Both the position numbers and the translations under genes were made by a program. The notes below the pieces were generated by a model. It ran no database searches. It saw nothing but the letters and a program-made list of their open reading frames with translations, and was not told the origin of the DNA. A DNA stretch of 46,577 nucleotides from Chloroflexota bacterium (GTDB lineage Bacteria > Chloroflexota > Limnocylindria > Limnocylindrales > CSP1-4). The stretch is from positions 4,125-50,701 of the forward strand of contig PLMA01000017.1 of the NCBI GenBank assembly GCA_003141455.1. The letters are read 5' to 3'. Shown here piece by piece: positions 31,598 to 39,596 of this stretch; positions within the stretch are counted from its first letter, which is position 1, and each line of letters begins with the position of its first letter.

Positions 31598-31684
31598 ATG
31601 TCTGGGAAGCGACCCGTTTGGCGCGGTCCGGAACTGGCATCGGCCGCGGCTGATACATCCTGTCGTCCTTGGCATCTTCGATGA
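31598..31684 (+). CDS. Possible 28-residue leader peptide coupled to a GT4 gene
   Basis: GGAGGAG lies 5 nt before ATG 31598, one of the strongest ribosome sites in the window, and the ORF stops exactly over the GT4 start (ATGA at 31681-31684). This geometry favours translational coupling. The peptide (starting MSGKRPVWRGPEL) matches nothing that I know. Chance cannot be excluded for so short a frame. Confidence 0.3.
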   Translation: MSGKRPVWRGPELASAAADTSCRPWHLR

Positions 31685-32871
31685 AGGCATCGCGCATAGT
31701 CGCCGTGCTTCATGAGCTATCGCTCACCGGCGCGCCACGGCTGACGCTCGATGCCCTCGATACGATCCGGCAAGAAGCATCGGTGAGAATCGTTTCATGG
31801 GAAGGCGGACCCCTTACGGGCGCAGCTCGACGCATCGGTCCAACAGTCGTGTTGCGTGACGCTCGTCTAGCGCGGGTACTACCCCGGCCATTGGCGACTG
31901 AGCACGTTTCAGGGGCGCTCGCCGGCGCAGGCGCCCGGCTGAAAGCCGCAGAACAGGCCGCACGGCTCCGCTGGTGGAAGCCCGACCTGGTCTACGTATC
32001 CAGTGTTTTGGCTTTGCCGCTGGTTCGAATGCTCCGGCTCGAACGCGTCCCTGTCGTGCTACATGTGCACGAACTTGGATCGGCCCTGGCTTTCTGCGAG
32101 AGCGTATATCCCGGGCTCATTTCGTCCATGCCGGATCAGTACGTCGCCGTCTCTGCGGCCGGCGCCCAGGATCTTGTCCGCCAGATGGGAGTCCCTTCTG
32201 ACGCGGTGAGCGTGGTCAGGCCGTATGTCTTGACACCTATTCGAGAGCCCGCCCCGATGTCAGCGTCAACCGATCGGACACCGCTGATCGTGGGCGGTGC
32301 GGGTAACCCTAGCTGGACAAAGGGCCCCGATCTCTGGCTGCTCGCCGCTCGTGCGGCGGTAGACCGGCTGGGCATGGATAGACTGCGATTCGTGTGGGTG
32401 GGCTACAGAGACAACAGAGATGGCCTCCACTTCCGAGCCATGATCTCCAGGTTGGGGCTCGACGATGTGGTCGAGCTGGTCCCAGAGACAGAACGCGTCT
32501 ACGACCATTTCGCCCGTTTCGACATCTTCGCGATGTCGTCGTGGGAAGAGTCGGCCTCGCTGGTCGTCCTGGAAACGATGGCAATGGGCATACCGGTTAT
32601 CTGCTTCTCTCCGACGGGCGGCCCGGCCGAGGAAGTAGGAGAAGCCGGAGTCGTTATCCCCGAGATCTCGCCAAATCGGATGGCAGATGCAATTGTCGAT
32701 CTGGCCCAGTCGCCTCAAAAGCGGCGAGCGACGGGAGTCGCGTGCTCAGAACGTGCTCGAGAGCAATTCGGACGTGCCGCGTCGCTCGCTGCCCTCACGA
32801 AGGTCTTTGACACGGCCGTCACCTCAGGCAGTCGCCGCGCTGCGACCGCTGGGCCTCGTCGACCAGGATAG
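31681..32871 (+). CDS. Glycosyltransferase family 4
   Basis: 396 residues from ATG 31681; TTG 31669 is an upstream alternative. The N-domain begins RIVAVLHELSLTGAPRLTLDA, a start often seen in capsule-type GT4 proteins, followed by VVLHVHELGSAL and YVAVSAAGAQDLVRQMG. The C-domain shows VGGAGNPSWTKGPDLWL and the donor-binding Glu-x7-Glu in SSWEESASLVVLETMAMGIPVI. The sugar donor and acceptor are unknown. It stands in a small plus-strand group with the 108-residue protein and a second GT4. Confidence 0.88.
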   Translation: MKASRIVAVLHELSLTGAPRLTLDALDTIRQEASVRIVSWEGGPLTGAARRIGPTVVLRDARLARVLPRPLATEHVSGALAGAGARLKAAEQAARLRWWKPDLVYVSSVLALPLVRMLRLERVPVVLHVHELGSALAFCESVYPGLISSMPDQYVAVSAAGAQDLVRQMGVPSDAVSVVRPYVLTPIREPAPMSASTDRTPLIVGGAGNPSWTKGPDLWLLAARAAVDRLGMDRLRFVWVGYRDNRDGLHFRAMISRLGLDDVVELVPETERVYDHFARFDIFAMSSWEESASLVVLETMAMGIPVICFSPTGGPAEEVGEAGVVIPEISPNRMADAIVDLAQSPQKRRATGVACSERAREQFGRAASLAALTKVFDTAVTSGSRRAATAGPRRPG

Positions 32872-32874
32872 AGA

Positions 32875-32880
32875 TACACT
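32875..32880 (+). promoter_or_regulatory. Putative -10 element before the 108-residue protein gene
   Basis: TACACT, identical to the trpS element, lies about 70 nt upstream of GTG 32951. A hairpin follows within the predicted leader. Confidence 0.3.
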
Positions 32881-32882
32881 GC

Positions 32883-32918
32883 CGACGAAGAGCCCTCGGT
32901 AACCTCGGTGCTTCGTCG
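32883..32918. repeat. Inverted repeat between two GT4 genes
   Basis: Perfect 8-nt arms CGACGAAG and CTTCGTCG (32883-32890, 32911-32918) lie 20 nt apart. It may terminate the upstream GT4 transcript or fold in the leader of the next gene. Confidence 0.45.
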
Positions 32919-32950
32919 CCCAATGTCGGCCGGCTTCAATCGAGGAGTCC

Positions 32951-33277
32951 GTGGCAGATCAGAAGTCCGCCGGAGGCGCAGTCCGAGCCCTAACACGCAG
33001 GGCCGCGCGCGGGAGTTATCACGCCGTGCCCGATCGCCTGACCGAAGCATCCATGCTTGAGGACGACTTCGACTTCTCGACGCCGGAAGGAGAAGCGGCA
33101 ATCCGAGCCGCGATTGCCTTGGTTCTTGAGGTCCGTGAGACCGAGACCGGCCCGCTCGCCCGAAAGGTCCGACTCTACGAGCGAACGCTGGGCCTAGCCG
33201 TGATCCCGGTGCTCCTTCGACGAGCGATTCTTGCCGTCAAGAGACGCGGCTTCTCGCTCCGACGCGGCAGTAGATGA
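32951..33277 (+). CDS. Small protein of unknown function, coupled to a GT4 gene
   Basis: 108 residues from GTG 32951, with GAGGAG a few bases upstream. It overlaps the downstream GT4 by ATGA, which supports a real gene. It is basic and predicted to be helical, with an acidic patch near residues 36-45 (LEDDFDFSTPEGEAA) and a moderately hydrophobic helix near 78-95 (LGLAVIPVLLRRAILAV) ending in an Arg-rich tail. That helix could bind the membrane surface. No known family is recognised. A helper of the adjacent glycosyltransferase is possible. Confidence 0.6.
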   Translation: MADQKSAGGAVRALTRRAARGSYHAVPDRLTEASMLEDDFDFSTPEGEAAIRAAIALVLEVRETETGPLARKVRLYERTLGLAVIPVLLRRAILAVKRRGFSLRRGSR

Positions 33278-34512
33278 AGGTTCTACACGTCACCGACGAG
33301 GACCTGCCCGCTCGGCGCTTCAATGGCTACGACCTCCTGGATGACCTGGCCACCAGGGGCGTACGGGGGAAGCAGGCCGTGCTCAGGAAGTCGAGCGACA
33401 ACCCGGATGTCGTGTCCCTGTTCGCAGGTCGCGGGGATGAAGATCTCCAGTTCAGGCTCCAGGAGGTCGAACGGCGGCACTCGATCAACAACCTGCTTTT
33501 CCCGTGGGGACGCCTGCTCGCAGAGACGAAGGAGTTCAGGGACGCAGACGTCGTCCACTACCACCTGATCCACAACCAGGTCATCTCGCTCTACGACTTG
33601 AAATGGCTGTTCGGCCTGAAGCCGTCAGTTTGGACGTTCCACGATCCGTGGCCTCTTACCGGCCATTGTGTTCATCCGATGGGATGCGAGGGATGGCTCA
33701 CCGGGTGCAAACCCTGCCCGTTCCTCGATCGGTTGTTCCCTCTAGCTCACGATCACGCGGACCAGATGTGGCGGGCCAAGAAGCGGCTGTTCTCCGAGCT
33801 CGATCTAGATGTGGTCGTTGCTTCGGACTGGATGCTCAATATGGTTCGACGCAGCCCGGTGACCTCGCACCTGGAATATGTGCACCTCATTCCCTTCGGC
33901 ATCGAAGCCCGGTTGTTTGCACCGGACGACGCACAGGCGAGCAGCCGGCGGCGTCTCGGGATCCCGGAGAACGACTTTGTGGTGCTCTTCCGGGCCAAAA
34001 CGTGGGAGGTGAAGGGCCTGTCATATATCGTCGAGGCGCTCGGGGCGAGACAGCCCACCCGCCCCACGACGCTGCTGACCCTTGACGAGCGCGGACTAGT
34101 CCAGGGGCTCGGACGAGACTACCGGATCGTGGAGCTGGGTTGGGTCGACGACAAAGCGCTGTACCCGCTCGTCTTCTCCGCGTGCGACGTCTTCCTGATG
34201 CCCTCGTTTGCGGAGGCGTTCGGCCTCATGGCGGTGGAGGCGATGGCAGCCGGAAGGCCTGTCGTGTGCTTCGAAGGAACTGCCCTTCCAGCTGTAACCC
34301 ACGCGCCGGAGTGCGGGATCGCGGTTCCCGCGGGCGACGCTTCCGCGCTTCGCGCTTCGTTGGATCGCCTCGCCGCGGATCCGTCCGAAGCGGCGCGTCG
34401 GGGGCGCCTGGGTAGAATCATCGTCGCCGAGGACTACGGATTCGAACGCTACCTGGACTCCATGGCCCAGCTCTACCGGTCAGTGCTTTCCAGGCATCGC
34501 ACCTCTCACTGA
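33274..34512 (+). CDS. Glycosyltransferase family 4 (WcaC-like)
   Basis: 412 residues. It starts MKVLHVTDEDLP and has the motif WTFHDPWPLTGHCVHPMGCE followed by a TGCKPCP cysteine pair, the hallmark of the WcaC-type GT4 branch known from colanic-acid and related clusters. The C-domain has VLFRAKTWEVKGLSYIVEAL and PSFAEAFGLMAVEAMAAGRPVV (Glu-x7-Glu). The sugar is unknown. Its start overlaps the 108-residue gene (ATGA), and it ends 20 nt from a convergent GT2 gene. Confidence 0.9.
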   Translation: MKVLHVTDEDLPARRFNGYDLLDDLATRGVRGKQAVLRKSSDNPDVVSLFAGRGDEDLQFRLQEVERRHSINNLLFPWGRLLAETKEFRDADVVHYHLIHNQVISLYDLKWLFGLKPSVWTFHDPWPLTGHCVHPMGCEGWLTGCKPCPFLDRLFPLAHDHADQMWRAKKRLFSELDLDVVVASDWMLNMVRRSPVTSHLEYVHLIPFGIEARLFAPDDAQASSRRRLGIPENDFVVLFRAKTWEVKGLSYIVEALGARQPTRPTTLLTLDERGLVQGLGRDYRIVELGWVDDKALYPLVFSACDVFLMPSFAEAFGLMAVEAMAAGRPVVCFEGTALPAVTHAPECGIAVPAGDASALRASLDRLAADPSEAARRGRLGRIIVAEDYGFERYLDSMAQLYRSVLSRHRTSH

Positions 34513-34532
34513 ACCGCGTTCTTCAGGCGGAC

Positions 34533-35504
34533 CTACTGCACTGAATCGTGACCTGCCACGGGGTCCTGATCCAGGCCCGAAGCGCTACTCGGGACTGGAC
34601 GACCGATCATGGACCTCAGCCGGCGGGAAATCCGCCTAGCTCGTCGACGACCGAGCACCCGGACGACGAATTGCCGGACACTACGGCGCACTCTCGTCCA
34701 GGGCTGGCGGATCCTGGCGATCCTTCTCTCCAGCTCAAGTATGGTTTGCGCGACCGCGACGTCCTCCGCCGCAGACAGATGGAAGTCACGTCTGAGGTCC
34801 GAAACGAGACGGATGTCTGAGCGGAAGACGGCCTCCAGCTTCGCCGACTTCTGGAACGGACTCACCCTGAACAGGGAGAGCGGCTCCGGCAGGTACCGGT
34901 GGCGAGCCCCCGAGGCCAGCGCCCGCAGCCAGAAGTCGTAGTCCTCCCCAAAGACGCCCGGCCGGTACCCGCCGACGGCGGCGTGAAGCTCACGCCTGTA
35001 GGTGGCGCCGACGCTGTAGAAGCATATGCGGATCACATCGCTCAGTTCGAGCGAATGGATCTCCCGACGCTCGTCCGGACCGTAGGCTAACTCCCGGTCG
35101 TCGCCGGGCCACCAGTAGTACCCGTTGGACGAGTAGACGTCGTACCCACCCTCGGAATCGATGAAGGCAGACATCCTGGACAGATGCTCGGGCAGCAGGA
35201 TGTCATCCGCGGAACAGAGGACCACGAAGTCACCGACGGCCGAGGAGACGCCCGCGTTGTATGCGCCCGCCGTGCCCTGATTGCTCTGGTGGACGACTCG
35301 GAAGCGGGGATCACGCTGCGCGTAGGCTGTGGCGATGAGCAGTGTGTGGTCAGTAGAGCCGTCGTCGACCACGACGCACTCCCAATCGGTGAGGGTTTGG
35401 GCAAGGATCGCGTCGAGCGTCGCGCCCAGCGTCGGTGCAGCCTGGTAGGCAGGTACCACGACGGAGAAACGCGGGCCCGTCGCGGTCCCGGCGATGGCGC
35501 TCAC
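34533..35504 (-). CDS. Glycosyltransferase family 2
   Basis: 323 residues from GTG 35504, which overlaps the stop of the reductase gene (GTGA); GTG 35519 is an in-frame alternative. GT-A motifs: FSVVVPAYQAAPTL, VVVDDGSTDHT, QSNQGTAGAYNAGV, CSADDILLPEHL (the acidic metal site) and GVFGEDYDFWLRAL. The C-terminal 80 residues are strongly Arg-rich. It is the last gene of a unit that makes an activated amino-deoxy sugar, so it may well transfer that sugar, but this is inference. Confidence 0.9.
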   Translation of the reverse strand: MSAIAGTATGPRFSVVVPAYQAAPTLGATLDAILAQTLTDWECVVVDDGSTDHTLLIATAYAQRDPRFRVVHQSNQGTAGAYNAGVSSAVGDFVVLCSADDILLPEHLSRMSAFIDSEGGYDVYSSNGYYWWPGDDRELAYGPDERREIHSLELSDVIRICFYSVGATYRRELHAAVGGYRPGVFGEDYDFWLRALASGARHRYLPEPLSLFRVSPFQKSAKLEAVFRSDIRLVSDLRRDFHLSAAEDVAVAQTILELERRIARIRQPWTRVRRSVRQFVVRVLGRRRARRISRRLRSMIGRPVPSSASGLDQDPVAGHDSVQ

Positions 35505-36373
35505 CCGAACTGATGCCACTCGCCGGCCAGCTCCTCGAGCATCTCGGCCCAGCTCGGCGGGGTCCAGCCGGTACGCTCCCGGAAACGCGTGCTGTCAAGC
35601 GAACGGTCGATCACCGGCTGGTCCACCGGGCTGAGGTCCACGTTCCACTTGAGGTGTCTGGCCAGGTCAGTCAGCAGCGTGTACTTGTCGATCGGGTCCG
35701 CCGATACGTGCCACAGGCCGGAGAGGGTCGCGTCTCTCAGGACGACGTCTCGGATCACCGCCGTCAGTGCGCTCGTGGTCAGCCCGCTGAAAAGGGCTCT
35801 CCTGAAGCCCTTGAGCTGCTCGTTGCGGTGAGCCGCGAACCAGGCCGCGAGTCCGGTGGGTTCCCCCAACTGCCACCCGATGATGGAGGTGCGCAGCGTG
35901 AAGACGTGATCCTGATCGGTGACCTCGCCGAGCAGCTTGGAGCGCCCGTACAGGTCGAAAGCATCTGGCACGTCACTCTCGAGGTACCGGCCGCGAGCGC
36001 CGCTGAACACGCAGTCCGTGCTTACGTGCACCAAGCGCGCGCCGTGTGCCGCGCATGCGTCGGCGAGCACGTGTGGCCACAGGCTGTTGACGGCGATCGA
36101 CGGGATCGCCTCCTTCGCCGCCTTCAGATGCTTGACGATGCCGGCAGCGTTGAGAACGAGTGTGGGCCGTACTCGCTCCACCAGGGCGTACGCCGAATCT
36201 GCCTTCTCTGCGTCAAGGCCGCCGAGCAAGCGCTCGAGGGGGATCCCGAGATCGGGAAGGTCGTGCGGGGTCCGGCAGGCCCCCCAGACCTCGAAGTCGG
36301 GGGCCAGCACCCGGATCGCCTCGTGACCCAGCATCCCGCTGGCGCCGACCACGAGGATGCGCGGTGAGCTCAC
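35501..36373 (-). CDS. RmlD-like NDP-sugar 4-keto reductase
   Basis: 290 residues from GTG 36373, GTGA-coupled to the epimerase gene. An extended short-chain dehydrogenase: GASGMLG near the start, VHVSTDCVFSG and the catalytic YGRSK. It belongs with RmlD, WbvR and similar reductases. RmlD itself acts on dTDP-4-keto-rhamnose, but no rmlA, rmlB or rmlC is nearby. Upstream are a WbjB-like dehydratase and a WecB/WbjD-like 2-epimerase, the set that makes UDP-L-RhaNAc and UDP-L-QuiNAc in the WbvB-WbvR-WbvD system, so the likely substrate is the UDP-4-keto-hexosamine. Confidence 0.82.
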   Translation of the reverse strand: MSSPRILVVGASGMLGHEAIRVLAPDFEVWGACRTPHDLPDLGIPLERLLGGLDAEKADSAYALVERVRPTLVLNAAGIVKHLKAAKEAIPSIAVNSLWPHVLADACAAHGARLVHVSTDCVFSGARGRYLESDVPDAFDLYGRSKLLGEVTDQDHVFTLRTSIIGWQLGEPTGLAAWFAAHRNEQLKGFRRALFSGLTTSALTAVIRDVVLRDATLSGLWHVSADPIDKYTLLTDLARHLKWNVDLSPVDQPVIDRSLDSTRFRERTGWTPPSWAEMLEELAGEWHQFG

Positions 36374-37446
36374 GCGATGCCCTGCACGATCCTGGCGACG
36401 ATGTCCGAGACGTTGTCGACGAGGTACTCCGGCGGCGGCGTCCACTTGCCCGCAGAACGGACGGCGAGGTCGATGGCAGGCAGGATGCGGTCCGCTTCCA
36501 CGCCGGCCAGGATGTTGCTCCCGCACTCGATCGTCTCCGGTCGCTCCGTCACGTCTCGCATCGTCACCGTGGGCACGCCGAAGATGCAGCACTCTTCCTG
36601 CACGGTCCCGCTATCCGAGAGCACGCAGAACGCCTCCTTCTCGAGGCGCACGAAATCGAACAGGCCGAGCGGCGGCACGAATCTGACCTTGCCGGCCTCG
36701 ATGCCGAACTGCTGCATTCGGTCGGCAGTGTGCGGATGCAGGGAGGCTACCACCGGCAAGTCGTACTTCTCGACCGTTTGGTTGAGAGCCTCGACGAGTG
36801 AGGCGAGCCGCGCCGGGTCGTCCACGGTCTCGGCCCGATGAGCGGTGACCAGGAAGTACTTTCCCGGCTCCACGCCTACCGCGGAGAAGGGATCGGCTGC
36901 ATCGATTTGGGAGGCGTAATGGTCCAGTACCTCCTTGATGGGGTTGCCGGTGACGTACACGCGTCGGCGCTCGATCCCCTCGCGGACGAGGTTCTCGGCG
37001 CTCCGATGCGTGTACGGCATGAGCACCGTGCTCGAGTGATCGATGACTCGGCGATTGACCTCTTCGGGCACGCGGTCGTCGAAGCAGCGGTTACCCGCCT
37101 CCATGTGAGCGACCCGGATGCCCATGCGCTTGGCCACGAACGCGCCGAGGCCCGTGTTGGTATCGCCGAGGACGAGGACCGTGTCGGGGGCCTCCGCTCG
37201 GAAGATCTCTTCGCACCCGGCGAGGATCTGTCCGATCTGATCCCCGAACCCGTCCCCGCGGACGCCCATGGACCGGTCCGGTTCGCGCAGACCCAGGTCG
37301 CGGAAGAACATCCCACTGAGGCGGTCGTCGAAGTTCTGCCCGCTGTGGACCAGCACGTGCTCGCACGACTCGTCGAGCAGAGGGATCACGCGCGAGAGGC
37401 GGATGATCTCCGGCCGCGTACCCAGGAGCGTGAGGACCTTTGCCAC
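36370..37446 (-). CDS. UDP-HexNAc 2-epimerase (WecB/WbjD family)
   Basis: 358 residues from GTG 37446, 4 nt after the dehydratase stop. It has the GT-B-like epimerase fold with LGTRPEIIRLS, LGDTNT, HMEAGNRCFDDRVPEE, VTAHRAETVDD and LSDSGTVQEECCIFGVP. WecB makes UDP-ManNAc; WbjD and WbvD act on 6-deoxy-L-hexosamines. The surrounding genes favour the second type. It is coupled by GTGA to the RmlD-like gene. Confidence 0.87.
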   Translation of the reverse strand: MAKVLTLLGTRPEIIRLSRVIPLLDESCEHVLVHSGQNFDDRLSGMFFRDLGLREPDRSMGVRGDGFGDQIGQILAGCEEIFRAEAPDTVLVLGDTNTGLGAFVAKRMGIRVAHMEAGNRCFDDRVPEEVNRRVIDHSSTVLMPYTHRSAENLVREGIERRRVYVTGNPIKEVLDHYASQIDAADPFSAVGVEPGKYFLVTAHRAETVDDPARLASLVEALNQTVEKYDLPVVASLHPHTADRMQQFGIEAGKVRFVPPLGLFDFVRLEKEAFCVLSDSGTVQEECCIFGVPTVTMRDVTERPETIECGSNILAGVEADRILPAIDLAVRSAGKWTPPPEYLVDNVSDIVARIVQGIA

Positions 37447-37450
37447 GTCG

Positions 37451-38503
37451 CTACGCCAGGGGCTGCTGTGCGATGGCCTCGGGAACCTTGCGTCGAAGGA
37501 AATCGGCAAGCTCCGCGGTGCTCATCAGGTGGTTCGCGGAGCTGTATTCGCCGACGAACGCCGCCTCTGGGACCGGAGCCGCCAGCTCGGGAAGCATCGG
37601 CCGCACGGCGAAGTAACCGTCCTCCCCGTAGACGGTGCGCGTGGCCTCCTCCTCGGAGACGAGAATCTCGTGGATCTTCTCGCCGGGACGGATGCCCGTG
37701 ACGACCGTCTCGATCTTGCGGTCCCCGATGAGGTGGGTGGCCAAATCGGTCATCCGGGCGCTCTCGCAGCGTGGGATGTAGGTATCGCCGGGGGCGGCGG
37801 AACGCACCGCGGCGAAGATCGTGTCGACGGCGTCCTCGAGCGTGAGAAGGAATCGCGTCATGTCGACGGTCGTGATGGTCACCGGGCCGCCCGCCGCGAT
37901 CTGGTCCAGGAATAGCGGGACCACGGAGCCGCGCGAGGCCAGCACGTTCCCATACCGGGCACAAACGAAGCGGGTCTGCGGGTGTTGGAGGTTGCCTTCG
38001 ATGAGGACGCGCTCCTGGATCGCCTTGGTCATGCCCATGACGTTGACCGGCTTGCATGCCTTGTCTGTCGAGATGCCCACGACGGTCTCGACCCGTAGAT
38101 CCATCTCGGAGATGGCCCGCACGAGGTTCGCCGCGCCCTCGATGTTCGTGCGGGAAGCCTCCCATGGGAAGTACTCGCAGCTCGGGACCTGCTTGAGCGC
38201 CGCGGCACCGAAGACGATGTCGGAGTCCCGGACGGCACGAGCGAGACTCGAGTAATCGCGTACGTCCCCGATCGTGAACTTGAGCCGCTGCCGCGAGTTC
38301 TCGAAGATCACTTCGTCGGTGGCTGAGGTTTGGTGCATGAAGTCCAGGCGCATGTAGTGCTGCTTGGCTTCATCCCGCGAGAAGACCGTGACGCTCTCCG
38401 GCACACCCTCGCTGCCCGTCATCAGTCGCCGCGTGAGCACCTGCCCGAGCGAGCCGGTGCCGCCGGTGATGAGGACGCGTTTCCCTTCGAACAAGCCCGC
38501 CAT
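37451..38503 (-). CDS. UDP-GlcNAc 4,6-dehydratase/epimerase (WbjB/CapE-like)
   Basis: 350 residues from ATG 38503, with AGGAG 9 nt upstream. NAD-dependent, with TGGTGSLG (near 13-20), VFSRDE, the family stretch AAALKQVPSCEYFPWEA, STDKACKPVNVMGMTKA, and RYGNVLASRGSVVPLF. It has Met at the usual catalytic Tyr position (M-GMTK), as found in several members of this dehydratase family. WbjB and CapE turn UDP-GlcNAc into UDP-2-acetamido-2,6-dideoxy-L-arabino-hexos-4-ulose; the genes next to it would finish that pathway. First gene of the 38503-34533 unit. Confidence 0.88.
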   Translation of the reverse strand: MAGLFEGKRVLITGGTGSLGQVLTRRLMTGSEGVPESVTVFSRDEAKQHYMRLDFMHQTSATDEVIFENSRQRLKFTIGDVRDYSSLARAVRDSDIVFGAAALKQVPSCEYFPWEASRTNIEGAANLVRAISEMDLRVETVVGISTDKACKPVNVMGMTKAIQERVLIEGNLQHPQTRFVCARYGNVLASRGSVVPLFLDQIAAGGPVTITTVDMTRFLLTLEDAVDTIFAAVRSAAPGDTYIPRCESARMTDLATHLIGDRKIETVVTGIRPGEKIHEILVSEEEATRTVYGEDGYFAVRPMLPELAAPVPEAAFVGEYSSANHLMSTAELADFLRRKVPEAIAQQPLA

Positions 38504-38538
38504 TACTGACAACTCCTATCCCGCCTGCCGCTGGACGC

Positions 38539-38544
38539 AGTATG
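38539..38544 (-). promoter_or_regulatory. Putative -10 element of the amino-sugar unit
   Basis: CATACT on the minus strand would give a leader of about 29 nt containing AGGAG. No clear -35. Confidence 0.3.
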
Positions 38545-38604
38545 ACTGATGCAGTTCGGCACTCTAGACGATCTTGCCAAAGACCACTGGCCACAACGCG
38601 GTGC

Positions 38605-38610
38605 GACAAT
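38605..38610 (+). promoter_or_regulatory. Putative -10 element of the divergent methyltransferase gene
   Basis: GACAAT would give a leader of about 27 nt that contains the AGGAGG at 38631-38636. No clear -35. Confidence 0.3.
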
Positions 38611-38643
38611 GCCGACGCACCCATTCGACCAGGAGGATCTCGT

Positions 38644-39414
38644 ATGAGTACGGTCAGGGACCGCGCAAGAGCCCTCAGCCGACGTATCAAGACCCGGCTG
38701 CGACCGCTGAGCCCACGGCTGTCTCGCGAGCCGAAGGGCTTGAACGCGGCGCAATGGGAGGCTCTCCAGGCGAAGGATTATCACCCAAGCCTCGAAGGGA
38801 TCATCGAGCGCTACCAACGGGACATTTCGGAACAGGACGCCCAGGGGTGGACCAATTTCGTCGGCAAGCACCTGGGCGAGGAGATCCGCCTCGAGGGCAA
38901 ACGGTTCCTCGAGATCGGGCATGGAGGGGGCTGGTACCTCGCCCAGTCCCTCCGCGGTAGATGCAGCTCTGTTGTCGGGGTCGAGATCTCCGAGATTGCG
39001 AATACGAAGGCTCGTCAGGCGCTGGAGCATTTCGGTTACGACAGGTTCGAGCTCTTCACGGTGCAGGACAGCGATCTGGCTGCGCTCCCGGTCCGAGGCA
39101 TCGACGTAGCGCTGTCCCTGACTGTCTTTCAGCACACGGCGCGCGACGTCTTCGGTGACTATCTCGTGTGGCTAGCGAGTGTCATGACTCCTGCCGGCGT
39201 CCTCTACATGCAGACACTCGAGAACGATCGAGAAACCAGGGTTCAGAGGTCGCCGGACGATGTCCTCTCGGTCAGCTACCAGTCCGGAGCTGTCGCCGAC
39301 ATGGTCAGGCGGGCCGGGCTCCGAGTCGTCAAACGCGTGGCATATCGCTACTCGGATGGGATCGACTATTGGGGCATCTACCACGTCGCAGCGGGTGCTA
39401 GCGAGGCCCCGTAA
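38644..39414 (+). CDS. Class I SAM-dependent methyltransferase
   Basis: 256 residues from ATG 38644, fixed by AGGAGG 7 nt upstream. Motif I is FLEIGHGGGWYLAQSL, then VVGVEISE, and the VALSLTVFQHTARDVF region followed by GVLYMQTLEND. The N-terminal 80 residues are basic and helical (RDRARALSRRIKTRLRPL). The acceptor is unknown; a glycan or glycolipid is likely from context. It is divergent from the amino-sugar unit and faces the FkbM gene; the 182 nt between holds nothing that I can name. Confidence 0.85.
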   Translation: MSTVRDRARALSRRIKTRLRPLSPRLSREPKGLNAAQWEALQAKDYHPSLEGIIERYQRDISEQDAQGWTNFVGKHLGEEIRLEGKRFLEIGHGGGWYLAQSLRGRCSSVVGVEISEIANTKARQALEHFGYDRFELFTVQDSDLAALPVRGIDVALSLTVFQHTARDVFGDYLVWLASVMTPAGVLYMQTLENDRETRVQRSPDDVLSVSYQSGAVADMVRRAGLRVVKRVAYRYSDGIDYWGIYHVAAGASEAP

Positions 39415-39596
39415 CGGGGTGCACCGAGGCCCGCGCCCGAGCACTGCATCGGGTAGTCAATGGTATTCCGCCCCCCGACGCAGCCGCTCGACTGGCCGGA
39501 GCCGGGATCGTCGTCCGGACACGGAGCCGAGACCACGGCCAGGCTAGCCGCAGGGACTTGTCTGCCGATCACCCGGAGGTTCGCGCGCAGCCCTCT

